Shown: positions 29,111 to 38,351, numbered from the stretch's first letter. The stretch is 54,071 nt of DNA from Acidobacteriota bacterium (GCA_018268835.1 JAFDVU010000028.1:1-54071), one strand, 5' to 3'. Notes: generated by a model from the sequence alone, not told the origin. Program-made: numbers and translations.

Positions 29111-29436
29111 GTCTGGCGGAGAAGCACTGCGTGCCCTGCCGCGGCGGGGTTCCGGCGCTGGCGGGCGAAGAAGTGGATCGCCTGCTGGCACAGCTTCCGG
29201 GCTGGCAGGTGGTGAAGGGGCACCACCTGGTCAGAAACTTTGCTTTCCCCGATTTTCGGACGGCCCTGGCCTTTGTCAATCAGGCCGGCGCGATTGCCGA
29301 AGAAGAGGGGCATCATCCCGACCTGCTCCTGTCATGGGGCCGGGTAGAGGTGAAGATTCTTACTCATAAGATCGACGGCTTGACGGAAAGCGATTTTATC
29401 CTGGCGGCCAAGATCGGCAATCTACATCAACAATAG
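29107..29436 (+). CDS. Pterin-4a-carbinolamine dehydratase
   Basis: A 109-residue PCD/DCoH-family enzyme. The ATG at 29107 overlaps the perR stop by four bases and was preferred over longer upstream readings. The active-site pattern is EEEGHHPDLLLSWGRVEVKI, with the family's clustered His and the W, followed by THKIDGLTESDFILAAKI. It recycles 4a-hydroxy-tetrahydropterin made by aromatic amino acid hydroxylases, or supports pterin cofactor metabolism. A short N-terminal CVPCRGG motif is common in this family. Its presence between perR and ahpC puts it in the peroxide operon, for reasons not evident from sequence. Confidence 0.88.
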   Translation: MSLAEKHCVPCRGGVPALAGEEVDRLLAQLPGWQVVKGHHLVRNFAFPDFRTALAFVNQAGAIAEEEGHHPDLLLSWGRVEVKILTHKIDGLTESDFILAAKIGNLHQQ

Positions 29437-29451
29437 AATGGAGAATCGTAC

Positions 29452-29994
29452 ATGTTAGGAGTTGGAGCGAAGTTCCCCGCCTTCTCCCTGCAGGCCACAG
29501 TGAGCCTGGAAAAGGGCAAGGCGTTCGATACCATCACGGACCAGAGCTACAAGGACAAGTGGAAGGTCTACTTCTTCTGGCCGAAGGATTTCACCTTCGT
29601 GTGCCCGACAGAGATCGCGGCCTTCGGCAAGTTGAACAAGGAGTTCGCGGATCGCGATGCGCAGATCCTGGGCGGCAGCACGGACAGCGAGTTCGTGCAT
29701 CACGCCTGGCGGACTCATCATCCGGACCTGAAGGACCTGCCGTTTCCGATGCTGGCCGATGTGAAGCGCGAGTTGTGCAACGCGCTGGGCATTCTGGACC
29801 CGCAGGAAGGCGTGGCGCAGCGCGCCACCTTCGTGGTGGATCCGCACAACGTGATCCGCTTCGTTTCGGTGAACGATCTTTCGGTGGGGCGCAACCCGCA
29901 GGAAGTCCTGCGCGTGCTGGACGCGTTGCAGACCGATGAACTCTGCCCCTGCAACTGGCAGAAGGGCGAGCAGGTGCTCGCGGTCGCGATCTAG
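29452..29994 (+). CDS. ahpC: Alkyl hydroperoxide reductase AhpC (AhpD-linked type)
   Basis: A 180-residue 2-Cys peroxiredoxin, cytoplasmic. The peroxidatic cysteine is Cys51 in FTFVCPTEI. The C-terminus TDELCPCNWQKGE carries Cys165 and Cys167, the double-cysteine arrangement known from Mycobacterium tuberculosis AhpC, which is reduced by AhpD instead of AhpF. The ahpD gene follows directly, so the pair is a complete peroxide-reducing system. It starts 15 bp after the dehydratase gene with GGAG upstream (GAATGGAGAATCGTACATG). Confidence 0.93.
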   Translation: MLGVGAKFPAFSLQATVSLEKGKAFDTITDQSYKDKWKVYFFWPKDFTFVCPTEIAAFGKLNKEFADRDAQILGGSTDSEFVHHAWRTHHPDLKDLPFPMLADVKRELCNALGILDPQEGVAQRATFVVDPHNVIRFVSVNDLSVGRNPQEVLRVLDALQTDELCPCNWQKGEQVLAVAI

Positions 29995-30011
29995 GAATCG
30001 AACGTAAAGCC

Positions 30012-30044
30012 GGGGCGTCCGCGGGTCGGGCGCCCCATTTTTCT
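30012..30044 (+). terminator. Rho-independent terminator or attenuator between ahpC and ahpD
   Basis: GGGGCG (30012-30017) pairs with CGCCCC (30031-30036), extended by a T-G and two C-G pairs to a 9-bp stem with a GCGGGTC loop, and is followed by ATTTTTCT. It starts 17 bp after the ahpC stop and ends 4 bp before the ahpD ATG, so it should make ahpD expression lower than ahpC. Confidence 0.75.
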
Positions 30045-30048
30045 ATCT

Positions 30049-30561
30049 ATGCCACTTGAACAGTTACTCGAAACCCTCCCCGAATTCGCCAAGGATCTGA
30101 AGCTCAACATGGGCGGCGTCATGCGCCAGACCGAGCTGACCGAGGAGCAGACCTGGGGCACCGCCGTGTGCTGCGCGATGGCGGCGCGCAACGCCGAACT
30201 GCTGGAGGCGATCCTGGAAGAGGCCCCCAAACATCTCAGCGAGCAGGCGATGTTCGCCGCGCAGGGAGCCGGCGCCATCATGGGGATGAACAACATCTAT
30301 TACCGCTTCCGGCACCTGAGCGGCAACGAAAAGTACAACACCATGCCGGCGCGCCTGCGCATGCAGATCATCGCGCGCCACGGCGGCGATCCGGTGAATT
30401 TCGAGCTCTGGTGCCTGGCGGTGAGCGCGATCAACGGCTGCGCCGCGTGCGTGGCATCGCACGAGAAGGTGCTGCTCGAAAAGGGCGTCACCGAGGAGAC
30501 GATTCTGGCCGCGGTTCGGATCGCCTCGACGATTCACGCCGTGGCCGCCGTGCTCGGGTAA
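30049..30561 (+). CDS. ahpD: AhpD alkylhydroperoxidase
   Basis: A 170-residue carboxymuconolactone-decarboxylase-fold protein that reduces AhpC, in mycobacteria with electrons from lipoylated enzymes. The catalytic set is Glu119, Cys131, Cys134 and His138 in ING-CAAC-VASHE. This matches M. tuberculosis AhpD (Glu118, Cys130, Cys133, His137) with a shift of one. The start has no Shine-Dalgarno and sits just past the terminator hairpin, so translation may depend on readthrough transcripts or a leaderless start. Confidence 0.92.
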   Translation: MPLEQLLETLPEFAKDLKLNMGGVMRQTELTEEQTWGTAVCCAMAARNAELLEAILEEAPKHLSEQAMFAAQGAGAIMGMNNIYYRFRHLSGNEKYNTMPARLRMQIIARHGGDPVNFELWCLAVSAINGCAACVASHEKVLLEKGVTEETILAAVRIASTIHAVAAVLG

Positions 30562-30594
30562 GCGGGCGCGGAGCGTTCGACGCGAGCTACCATC

Positions 30595-32415
30595 TTGGTT
30601 GCGATTCCCGTGACCAAGTTCCGCTCCACTGCCGGGCGCTTCCTGCCGCTGCTGTTGCTGCTCGTCCTCTACTGGCCGAGCCTGACGACGTGGTTCTTCG
30701 CCGACGATTTCGGCTGGCTGAACCTGCGTCACGACGTGCTTTCCGCCGGCGATCTTCCGGCAGCGCTGTTTGCCCCCAAGGCGCACGGCAATATGCGGCC
30801 GCTGGGCGAGAACCTCTACTGGCTGAGCATTTCCTGGGCATTCGGCGCGGATCCCCTGCCGTTCCACATCTGTACGTTCGTGACGGAGGCCGCCGCGGTA
30901 ATGTTGCTGGGCGCGATCGTGGGGCGGATGCTAAACTCGCGAGCGGCGGCCTTCGCGGCGCAAGTCCTGTGGGTAGTGAACTGCGGGCTGGCACCATCGC
31001 TCGGCTGGAGTTCCATCTACAACCAGGTGCTGTGCGGGTTCTTCCTGCTGCTGGCGTTTTACCTGTTGGTGCGCTACCGGGAGACGGGCCGCGGCGGGTT
31101 CCTCATCGCGCAATGGGGCGCCTTCGCGTTGAGCCTGGGCGCGCTGGAGACGAGTGTGGTCTATCCCGCGCTGGCCGCCTTGTACGCGCTCCTGTTCGCG
31201 CGGCGGATGCTGGGAAAGGTCCTGCCGATGTTCGCCCTTTCCGGCATCGCGATGTGGCTGCACTTCCACTTCGCCCCGCTGGAAGCTGGCGGCGCGTATT
31301 CGCCGCGGGTAGACCTGCGCATCTTCGCTACCTTCTGGACCTACTGGCGTTGGGCGCTGGGTCCCGAACGTTTCGCCGCGTTCGGCTGGAGCGCTTCCTG
31401 GGTCGCCGTGGCGCTCACCGGTCTGATCACCGTGGGGGCGGCGGGCCTCGTCGTGTGGGGACTGCGCCGCCGCGAATACGCGGGCGTGTTCGGCCTGGCG
31501 TGGTTTGCGATCGCGCTATCGCCCTACCTGGTGCTGCCCGACCACAAGATGGACTACTACCTGGCGGTGCCCGCCATCGGCGTGGCGATAGCCGGGGCCT
31601 GGGCGCTCCGGCAGGTGCTGCGCTCGGGCGGCCCGCGCCGGATCGCGATGGCGCTGCCGCTCGCGGCCTACCTGGGGACCAGCCTCCCCGCCTCGGCTTC
31701 CATCGCACGCTGGACGTATGACCGCGGCGAGAAGGTGGCGAACCTGGTGCTCGGCGTCGAACAGGTGCGCGTCTCCCATTCGCGCGGCATCATCCTGCTG
31801 GACGGAATCGATAACGACCTATTCTGGTCCGGCGTGGCCAACCTGCCGTTTCGCGCGATGGACCTCCCGGGAGTGTATCTCGCGCCCGGCAGCGAAGCCC
31901 GCATACAGGCGGCGCGCGACCTGCTCTCGAAGTACGTGCTGCCCGAGGCGATCGCGCGGCGCGCGCTGGACACCGGGTCCGCCGTGGCCTACCGCTTCGA
32001 TGGCGAGAGGCTGCACAACGCGACCGGGGCCGTTCGCGCCCTGGCCGATTCGGAGTGGCGGGAGGATATGCCCCATCTCGTGAACATGGGCGATCCCGTG
32101 TTCGCCGCGTACCTGGGTTCGGGCTGGCGCGAGGCGGCACGCGGCTACCGCTGGACGGATGGCACGGCAACTTTCACGATCGGCGCTCCGCGCAGTGCGG
32201 CCGAGAGCCTCTACCTCGGTGTCTTCCGCACGACGCCGTTTCAGTGGAGCGTGCTTGTGAACGGGGCGGAACTTCCGGCGACGCCGGTGTACCGCAACAC
32301 GGAACTCTCCGAGTTTCGCGTGACCCTGCCGGCGGCGGCCATCGGTTGGAAGCAGGTGGAGGTAGCGGTGCGCGGCGGAGAACCGCTCAAGTTCGGCTAC
32401 GCCGAGGTGCGGTGA
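30595..32415 (+). CDS. Polytopic membrane protein, possible GT-C glycosyltransferase
   Basis: A 606-residue inner-membrane protein. About ten hydrophobic helices fill residues 10-390, and a soluble beta-rich domain follows (about 420-606). The first periplasmic loop contains FADDFGWLNL, an acidic pair placed as in GT-C glycosyltransferases that use polyprenyl-phosphate sugars. I do not recognise a specific family, so the transferase role is a guess. The start may be TTG at 30595 or GTG at 30610; neither has a good ribosome-binding site. The gene ends 3 bp from the convergent ADOP permease gene. Confidence 0.55.
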   Translation: MVAIPVTKFRSTAGRFLPLLLLLVLYWPSLTTWFFADDFGWLNLRHDVLSAGDLPAALFAPKAHGNMRPLGENLYWLSISWAFGADPLPFHICTFVTEAAAVMLLGAIVGRMLNSRAAAFAAQVLWVVNCGLAPSLGWSSIYNQVLCGFFLLLAFYLLVRYRETGRGGFLIAQWGAFALSLGALETSVVYPALAALYALLFARRMLGKVLPMFALSGIAMWLHFHFAPLEAGGAYSPRVDLRIFATFWTYWRWALGPERFAAFGWSASWVAVALTGLITVGAAGLVVWGLRRREYAGVFGLAWFAIALSPYLVLPDHKMDYYLAVPAIGVAIAGAWALRQVLRSGGPRRIAMALPLAAYLGTSLPASASIARWTYDRGEKVANLVLGVEQVRVSHSRGIILLDGIDNDLFWSGVANLPFRAMDLPGVYLAPGSEARIQAARDLLSKYVLPEAIARRALDTGSAVAYRFDGERLHNATGAVRALADSEWREDMPHLVNMGDPVFAAYLGSGWREAARGYRWTDGTATFTIGAPRSAAESLYLGVFRTTPFQWSVLVNGAELPATPVYRNTELSEFRVTLPAAAIGWKQVEVAVRGGEPLKFGYAEVR

Positions 32416-32418
32416 ATT

Positions 32419-35082
32419 TCAATCGTGGCGGAGGGCCGTCATCGGGTCGAGGTCCGTGGCGCGGCGGGCGGCCAGGTAGCCGGCGGCGAGCGACACCAGC
32501 GCCAGCAACAGAGCGGAGAGCGCGAGCGTCGCGGCATCGCGTGGATCCAGACCAAACAGGAGACTGCCGAGCAGGCGTGTGACACCGAGCGCGAGACCGA
32601 TTCCCGCGGCCATGCCGCCGGCGAGCACCACCAGCACGTCGCGCATCACGGTCCGCAGGATGGCGCCGGAAGGCGCGCCAAGAGCCATGCGAATCCCGAA
32701 TTCCACGCGGCGCTGGTTCACCAGGTAGGCGAGCGTGCCGTAAAGGCCGATCATGGCCAGCAGCAGGGCCACAGCGCCGAAGAACGCCGCCAACGCGGCC
32801 AACACCCGCTCCTTCGTCATCGAATCGTCCACCTGCGCTGCCAGTGTGTGGACTTCGAGCGATGCCTCCGGATTCACGCCGGCGACGGCGCCGCGGATGG
32901 CCTTTGCCATCACGCTTTCGGGCAGCGGCGTGCGCACTTCGAAGGTGGAGGCGCCGAACTCGGGCATCTGGGAGATGGGACGGAATACGGTGGCATACGT
33001 ATCTTCGCGCACCGATTCGTATTTGGCGTCTTTGACCACACCAATGATTTCGACCGGCGGTTCCAGTATTCGCGCCGGACCTTCCGCGCGATAGGTTCGT
33101 CCCACAGGATTCAGACCCGGAAAGAAACGGCAGGCCAGGGCCTGGTTGATCACCGCCACAGGCGTCGAGGTGGCCGTGTCGGAGACCTTGAAGTTGCGCC
33201 CCGCAAGCAGTTGCATGCGCAGCGTGTCGAAGTACGTGTTGCTTACGCGGTTGAAGTAGGCCAGTGCGTCATCGCCCCGCGGCGCATCCGGCACACCGGT
33301 GCGGATGTTTGTGTTCCACTGGCTGTGGCCCAGCGGCGTGTTCCAGGAGCGGGCGGCGTTCACCACTCCGGGGAGCGCCCGCAGGCGGGCTTCGATCTCC
33401 TGGCAGGCGGTTTCGGGCGCGGTGGCGGATAGCGGCTGGGTCACGGCGACAACCAGCACGTGGCCGGGATCGAAACCCAGGTCCAGCGTCGCCAGATTCC
33501 GGAAGCTGCGCAGCAGGAGTCCGGCGGTAACCAGCAGCACCATGGAGAGCGCGATCTGCGAAGCGACGATCCACAGCCGGAAGCGCCTGCGAATCCCGCG
33601 GTCCGACGCGTGAGTCTCCTTGATCGCCTCGGTGAGCAAGGCGCGCGTGCCGGAGAATGCCGGAGCGACTCCGAAGAGCAGGCCGGTGAGGATGGCGATC
33701 GCGGTGGTGAAGCCGAGTATGGGCCCATCGAGCGAGAGATCGAGAAACACCGGGTTGTGCAGCGTGGAGAGATAGCGCACCAGCACGGTATTGCCCCAGC
33801 GCGCGAACCCCAGCCCCAGCGCGGCGCCCGCCAGCGACAGCAGGCAGCACTCCGTCATCAATTGCCGCACCAGGCGAAAGCGGGACGCGCCCAGGGCCAG
33901 CCGCATTGCCATCTCCCGGCCGCGCGCGGCCGCACGGGCCATCATCAAGCCGGCGATGTTCGCGCTCGCAATCAGCAGGACCAAGCCGACCACGGCCATC
34001 AGGATGCGAAGCGGCTGTTCGTACTGCCGGCGCAGCATGGACAGCCCCGTGGCGGCGGTGTCGGGCAGGAGCACCCGCTTGCGGAAGCGCTTCTGCGATT
34101 CGACGTCCCAGTTCCGCGGGACCGCGGCGGCGAAGATGGACGGAGAAAGCGCGGCGAGCCGGGCCTTCACCGCCGCCATGCCCACGCCCGGCTTGCGGCG
34201 GCCTACGGCATTGAGCCACCACCAGCTATATGCATCCAGTCGGGAGCGGTTGCCGTCGAAGGCGGCGGAAGAGCAGATCGGGACGGCGATATCGAAGTTA
34301 CTGCCCACATTCATACCGAAGAAGCCGGCGGGGGCCACGCCGATAATCTGGAACGGGTGGCCGTCGAGCGTGATGGTCTGCCCGATGGCGCTGTCCGCTC
34401 CGCCGTAGCGCTGCATCCAATAGCCGTAGCTCAAAACCGCGCGAGCGGCGCAGCCGCGCCGGTCGTCGTCGACGGTCAGCAGTCGGCCCGCCGCGGGTTG
34501 GAGGCCGAGCGTTCGGAAAAAATCTCCGCTAACCCACAGCCCCCGGGCGGATTGCACCATGCCGGAGCGGGCGAGATTGAAATCGTCGCGGCTCCAGGCG
34601 AAGATGCCGCTGAAGATATCCTGCCGGTCGCGGAGTTGCTCCCAGAGCGGGTTGGTTAGGCTGCCGCGCGAGATCTGCACCAACTCCTCGGGATGGCCGA
34701 CCGGCAGCGATCGCAGCAGGATCGCGTCGATCAGGCTGAAAATCGCGGTGTTGGCGCCGATGCCCAGCGCCAGCGTGAGCACTACGACCGCCGTAAACAG
34801 CGGACTCTTGCGCAGTACGCGGAAGGAGAAGCGCAGATCGCGGCCGAAGGCTTCGACGGCGGACTCCCATCCGGCGGCGCGGATCTCCTCCTTGACGAAT
34901 TCCACGCTGCCCATCTCCATCATCGCGGAGCGGCGCGCCTCCGCCGGGCTCATCCCGGAGCGGATTTTGTCCGCGATCGCCGCGTCCAGCCACTGGCGGA
35001 GTTCGTCGTCCATCTCCCGTTCCGACCCGCGTCCGCGGAACAGCGCCCGAAATCCGCCCGTCAGATTCGTCCACTGCGGCAT
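32419..35082 (-). CDS. ADOP-family ABC-type permease (MacB/FtsX-like)
   Basis: An 887-residue 'acidobacterial duplicated orphaned permease'. The N-terminal cytoplasmic part (about 20-75) has DDELRQWLDAAIADKIRSG and SPAEARRSAMMEMG, the usual preface of these proteins. Then come a MacB-type transmembrane helix and periplasmic domain, an FtsX core (about 360-480), and a second copy of periplasmic plus FtsX domains to the end. No ATPase gene is adjacent, as is typical of this group. The transported or mechanically coupled substrate is unknown. The PadR gene starts just upstream, with a 12-bp gap between its stop and this start. Confidence 0.9.
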   Translation of the reverse strand: MPQWTNLTGGFRALFRGRGSEREMDDELRQWLDAAIADKIRSGMSPAEARRSAMMEMGSVEFVKEEIRAAGWESAVEAFGRDLRFSFRVLRKSPLFTAVVVLTLALGIGANTAIFSLIDAILLRSLPVGHPEELVQISRGSLTNPLWEQLRDRQDIFSGIFAWSRDDFNLARSGMVQSARGLWVSGDFFRTLGLQPAAGRLLTVDDDRRGCAARAVLSYGYWMQRYGGADSAIGQTITLDGHPFQIIGVAPAGFFGMNVGSNFDIAVPICSSAAFDGNRSRLDAYSWWWLNAVGRRKPGVGMAAVKARLAALSPSIFAAAVPRNWDVESQKRFRKRVLLPDTAATGLSMLRRQYEQPLRILMAVVGLVLLIASANIAGLMMARAAARGREMAMRLALGASRFRLVRQLMTECCLLSLAGAALGLGFARWGNTVLVRYLSTLHNPVFLDLSLDGPILGFTTAIAILTGLLFGVAPAFSGTRALLTEAIKETHASDRGIRRRFRLWIVASQIALSMVLLVTAGLLLRSFRNLATLDLGFDPGHVLVVAVTQPLSATAPETACQEIEARLRALPGVVNAARSWNTPLGHSQWNTNIRTGVPDAPRGDDALAYFNRVSNTYFDTLRMQLLAGRNFKVSDTATSTPVAVINQALACRFFPGLNPVGRTYRAEGPARILEPPVEIIGVVKDAKYESVREDTYATVFRPISQMPEFGASTFEVRTPLPESVMAKAIRGAVAGVNPEASLEVHTLAAQVDDSMTKERVLAALAAFFGAVALLLAMIGLYGTLAYLVNQRRVEFGIRMALGAPSGAILRTVMRDVLVVLAGGMAAGIGLALGVTRLLGSLLFGLDPRDAATLALSALLLALVSLAAGYLAARRATDLDPMTALRHD

Positions 35083-35094
35083 GGCTCACCTCAT

Positions 35095-35427
35095 TCAACA
35101 GGCTTCCAGGATGCGGGCGATGGCCGCGCTTTGCCGGCTCCACTCCTCGGTTTCGGCTTTCAACTGCCTGCGGCCGCGATCGGTGAGGGCGTAGAACTTG
35201 GCGCGGCGGTTATTCTCGCTGGCCTTCCACAACGGCTTGATCCACCCGGCTCGTTCCAGGCGCCGGAAGGCCGGAAAGAGCGACCCGGGATTGACGTGAA
35301 ACACGTCGTGGCTGGTCTGTTCGATGCGCTGTGCGATCCCGTATCCGTGCATGGGCTCGAGCGCCAGAGTTTTCAGGATCAGCATGTCCAGCGTTCCCTG
35401 CACCAGCGAGCCGTTGCGATCTCCCAT
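35095..35427 (-). CDS. PadR-family transcriptional repressor
   Basis: A 110-residue winged-helix regulator. It has the family opening LVQGTLDMLILKTLALEPMHGYGIAQRI and the wing region FPAFRRLERAGWIKPLW, then YALTDRGRRQL. The last helix serves dimerisation. Members of this type usually repress the permease gene beside them and themselves. A GAGAGGAGGAAG ribosome-binding site precedes the ATG at 35427, and a good promoter lies further upstream. Confidence 0.92.
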   Translation of the reverse strand: MGDRNGSLVQGTLDMLILKTLALEPMHGYGIAQRIEQTSHDVFHVNPGSLFPAFRRLERAGWIKPLWKASENNRRAKFYALTDRGRRQLKAETEEWSRQSAAIARILEAC

Positions 35428-35453
35428 GCGGACTTCCTCCTCTCGACAATCTA

Positions 35454-35482
35454 GATATAGAGCTTCTCCTCTCGATTGTCAA
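35454..35482 (-). promoter_or_regulatory. Sigma-70-type promoter of the padR-permease operon
   Basis: On the minus strand a perfect -35 TTGACA (35477-35482) is followed after 17 bp by TATATC (35454-35459) as the -10. The direct repeat CGAGAGGAG occurs once in the spacer and again at the ribosome-binding site, and GACAATC/GATTGTC forms an inverted repeat around the -10. These repeats are candidates for PadR binding. Confidence 0.6.
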
Positions 35483-35508
35483 GGGGAAGCGGGCGGCGTC
35501 CCGGTAAG

Positions 35509-36648
35509 ATGGAAGAAGTGACTCCTCCCTACCGTTCCTGGGTGTACGTGTCGCGCGAGCAGATCGCGCGGAATTACCGCGCCGTGCGCGAAGCCGTCGG
35601 CGTCGGCGTGGAAGTGGCCGGCGTGGTCAAGGCCAACGCTTACGGACACGGCGCGTTGGAAGTCTCGCGCGTGCTGCTGGCGGAAGGCGCGCGCTGGCTG
35701 GCGGTCAGCAGCGTGGACGAGGGCGTCCAACTGCGCGTGGGCGGAATCCGGGAGCCGCGCATCCTGGTGATGGGCGGATTCGTCGAGTTCGAGTGCGACG
35801 CGCTGGTGGCATACGACCTCACCCCGGCCATTCACTCGCTGGAACAACTGGCGCGCTTCGATCGCCTCGCGGCGGCGGCCGGCCGCCCCTTGCCCTACCA
35901 CCTGAAGATCGATTCCGGCATGGGCCGCCTGGGCACGCGGGCCGGCGCGGCGGAGATCGTAGCCGCGGTGGAAGCGGCCACGCACGCGCGCCTGGACGGG
36001 CTGATGACGCACTTTGCCAGCGCCGCCGATTACACCAGCCCGCAGACCGCCGAGCAACTCGCCTACTACCACTCGATCTGCGATCGCCTGAACGCGGCCG
36101 GTATCCGCCCGCCGTATCTGCACACCTCCAGCAGCATCCCGATCGCCTACGGCAGGCGGGAAGGCTGGCACACACTGGTGCGCGCCGGGCACGCACTCTA
36201 CGGCTACATTTCGCCCGCGCGCGGGGAGGCGCCGCCGCCCGTGCTGCACGTGGCGCCGGTACTGACCTGGAAAGCCCGGGTTCTGGCTGTGAAGGAGATT
36301 CCCGAAGGCGCCCGCGTGGGCTACGGCGGGACATTCCGCGCGCCGCGCGCGATGCGCATCGGCGTCGTGGGCGCCGGCTATGCCGACGGCGTGTTTCACC
36401 GGCTGTCCAACCGCGGCAAGGTGATCGCGGCGGGGAAACTCACCAATATTCTGGGCACGATTTCCATGGACCTGACCACCATCGACCTGAGCCACACGAC
36501 GGCACTCGCGCCGGGCGACGAGGTAACCCTGCTCGGGCGGGAGGGCGATTGCTCGTTGGACGCGCAGGAGATCGCGCGCGTCGCCGGGACCATCTCCTAC
36601 AACATTCTGTGCAGCATCAGCGAGCGGGTGCGCCGCGTCTACGTGTGA
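35509..36648 (+). CDS. alr: Alanine racemase
   Basis: A 379-residue fold-III PLP enzyme that makes D-alanine for peptidoglycan. The PLP lysine is Lys41 in VVKANAYGHG. The substrate-side regions VGYGGTF and GYADGVFHRLSN and the LGTISMDLTTIDL strand are all present, as expected for the second catalytic Tyr and the dimer site. The ATG at 35509 was chosen; an upstream TTG at 35476 would lie inside the divergent padR promoter. A GTG at 35518 is the other possible start. Divergent from padR, followed by rpoN after 80 bp. Confidence 0.9.
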   Translation: MEEVTPPYRSWVYVSREQIARNYRAVREAVGVGVEVAGVVKANAYGHGALEVSRVLLAEGARWLAVSSVDEGVQLRVGGIREPRILVMGGFVEFECDALVAYDLTPAIHSLEQLARFDRLAAAAGRPLPYHLKIDSGMGRLGTRAGAAEIVAAVEAATHARLDGLMTHFASAADYTSPQTAEQLAYYHSICDRLNAAGIRPPYLHTSSSIPIAYGRREGWHTLVRAGHALYGYISPARGEAPPPVLHVAPVLTWKARVLAVKEIPEGARVGYGGTFRAPRAMRIGVVGAGYADGVFHRLSNRGKVIAAGKLTNILGTISMDLTTIDLSHTTALAPGDEVTLLGREGDCSLDAQEIARVAGTISYNILCSISERVRRVYV

Positions 36649-36728
36649 CGAAAAGGCAACCAAATTGCTACGGAAAGGTACTTGCCTGCCGGGGCGGTGC
36701 GCACCCGCGGTGATATCATAGAGACCAG

Positions 36729-38345
36729 ATGAGCTTACTGTCGCCCAGGTTGACGCTGAAGGTCGCGCAGAAGCAGATTCTGACCCCCGGGCTGGTCCAG
36801 ATGGTCACCGTGCTTCAACTTAACCGGTTGGAGCTAAAAGAGATGATCGCCCAGGAGATCGTCAAGAACCCGGTGCTCGAGGTCTCCGACGAAGACGGCG
36901 GGGAGGCGATCACGCCGGAGGAACTGCTGCCGCAACTGGAGGCTGAGCCGGTCCTGAACCCGGCCGATCAGCAGATTCTGGAAGCCGCCGTCCTGACGGA
37001 CGCCAATGCCGTGGATGGCGCCTCCGGGGACGTGGCCATCAACGGCAACCTGTTCCCGGACGCGGAGGAATCGGCATCGGCGGCGCTGGTGACGGAGGGT
37101 GAGAACGCCGCGTCGGTCAACGATCCGGCTCTGGAACAGCCGGTGGCGGCGACGGACCCCTTCGACGAGATCGACTTCGGCTCCTTCTTCGACGATTACC
37201 TGGACCCGGGGCCGCGCAGTCCGGCGGCCGAGTCGGTGGAGAAACCGTCGTTCGAAACCTTTCTTTCGGCGCCGGTGACGCTGGGCGACCACCTCCGCCA
37301 GCAGTTGAGCGTGAGCATCATCAGCGACCCGATCCGCGCCGCGGCCGAATCGATTATCGGCAACCTGGACGAAGACGGCTACCTGGCGGCGTCTCTCGAG
37401 GAAATCGCGGCGGCCGGCGAGCACGAACCGGCGGAGGTCGAGGAAGCGCTGCGCGTGGTGCAGTCGCTGGATCCGGCGGGTGTCGGGGCGCAGAGCCTGC
37501 GCGAGTGCCTGCTCTTGCAGATCGAGAGCGTGAACGGGCGCGGCGGCGTGGCCTGGAACATCGTGAGCAACCACCTGCGGCTGCTCGAAACCAAGCAATA
37601 CAAGGAAATCGCCCGCCTGACCGGCCGGCCGATGGAGCACGTGGAAATCGCGGTGGCGATGATCCGCCACCTCAATCCCCGGCCAGGGCTGCGCTACTCG
37701 GGGCAGGGCGCGCGGGTGGTGGAACCGGACGTCTTCTTCATCAAGGACGGCGACGATTACGTCATCCAGATGAACGACGACGACGTGCCGCAGTTGCGCC
37801 TGAACTCGCAGTACAAGCGCATGCTGGACCGCGAGCAGGGTGCCACGAAGGAAGTCCGCGACTACGTCCGGGAGCGGTACACGTCGGCGATCCAGTTGAT
37901 GAAGAACATCGAGCAGCGCAAGCAGACCATCCTCAAGGTGTGCCAGGCGATCGTGCGGCGCCAACTCGACTTCCTGAACAACGGGCTGGATTACCTGCGG
38001 CCGATGATGATCAAGGAAGTGGCCGAGGAAGTCGGGGTTCATCCCTCGACGGTGAGCCGCGCGGTCGCCAGCAAGTATGCGCACACGCCGCAGGGCGTCT
38101 TCGAACTGCGCTACTTCTTCTCTGAGGCGGTGCAGGGGCCCTCGGGCGGCGCCACGCCGCTATTGCTGTTGAAGCGTAAGGTCAAGAAGATGATCGATGA
38201 AGAGGACCGGACCAAGCCGCTCACCGATGAGCAGATCACGGTCCTGTTGCAGAACGAGGGCATCAACGTGACTCGCCGCACTGTAGCCAAGTACCGCGAG
38301 GATATGAAGATCCCCTCCACCCACCAGCGCCGTGTGCGCGAATAG
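36729..38345 (+). CDS. rpoN: RNA polymerase sigma-54 factor
   Basis: A 538-residue sigma-54. Region I starts LSPRLTLKVAQKQILTPGLVQMVTVLQLN, rich in Gln and Leu as usual. An acidic region II (about 50-170) follows, then the core-binding part and the helix-turn-helix VAEEVGVHPSTVSRAVASKY. The RpoN box reads TRRTVAKYRE near 519, one residue off the ARRTVTKYRE consensus in two places. It directs transcription that needs AAA+ enhancer-binding proteins; none is encoded nearby. Region II is long, and the gene stands alone. Confidence 0.94.
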   Translation: MSLLSPRLTLKVAQKQILTPGLVQMVTVLQLNRLELKEMIAQEIVKNPVLEVSDEDGGEAITPEELLPQLEAEPVLNPADQQILEAAVLTDANAVDGASGDVAINGNLFPDAEESASAALVTEGENAASVNDPALEQPVAATDPFDEIDFGSFFDDYLDPGPRSPAAESVEKPSFETFLSAPVTLGDHLRQQLSVSIISDPIRAAAESIIGNLDEDGYLAASLEEIAAAGEHEPAEVEEALRVVQSLDPAGVGAQSLRECLLLQIESVNGRGGVAWNIVSNHLRLLETKQYKEIARLTGRPMEHVEIAVAMIRHLNPRPGLRYSGQGARVVEPDVFFIKDGDDYVIQMNDDDVPQLRLNSQYKRMLDREQGATKEVRDYVRERYTSAIQLMKNIEQRKQTILKVCQAIVRRQLDFLNNGLDYLRPMMIKEVAEEVGVHPSTVSRAVASKYAHTPQGVFELRYFFSEAVQGPSGGATPLLLLKRKVKKMIDEEDRTKPLTDEQITVLLQNEGINVTRRTVAKYREDMKIPSTHQRRVRE

Positions 38346-38351
38346 CGGGCC

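Noticed and set aside
30168..31721. 517-codon plus-strand frame across ahpD and the membrane protein
   Set aside because: It overlaps two genes with clear families in another frame and looks like a low-complexity Arg/Gly/Ala shadow.
36834..38084. Long minus-strand open frame opposite rpoN
   Set aside because: Composition (His, Arg, Val, Asp) is that of an antisense shadow, and sigma-54 on the plus strand is unmistakable.
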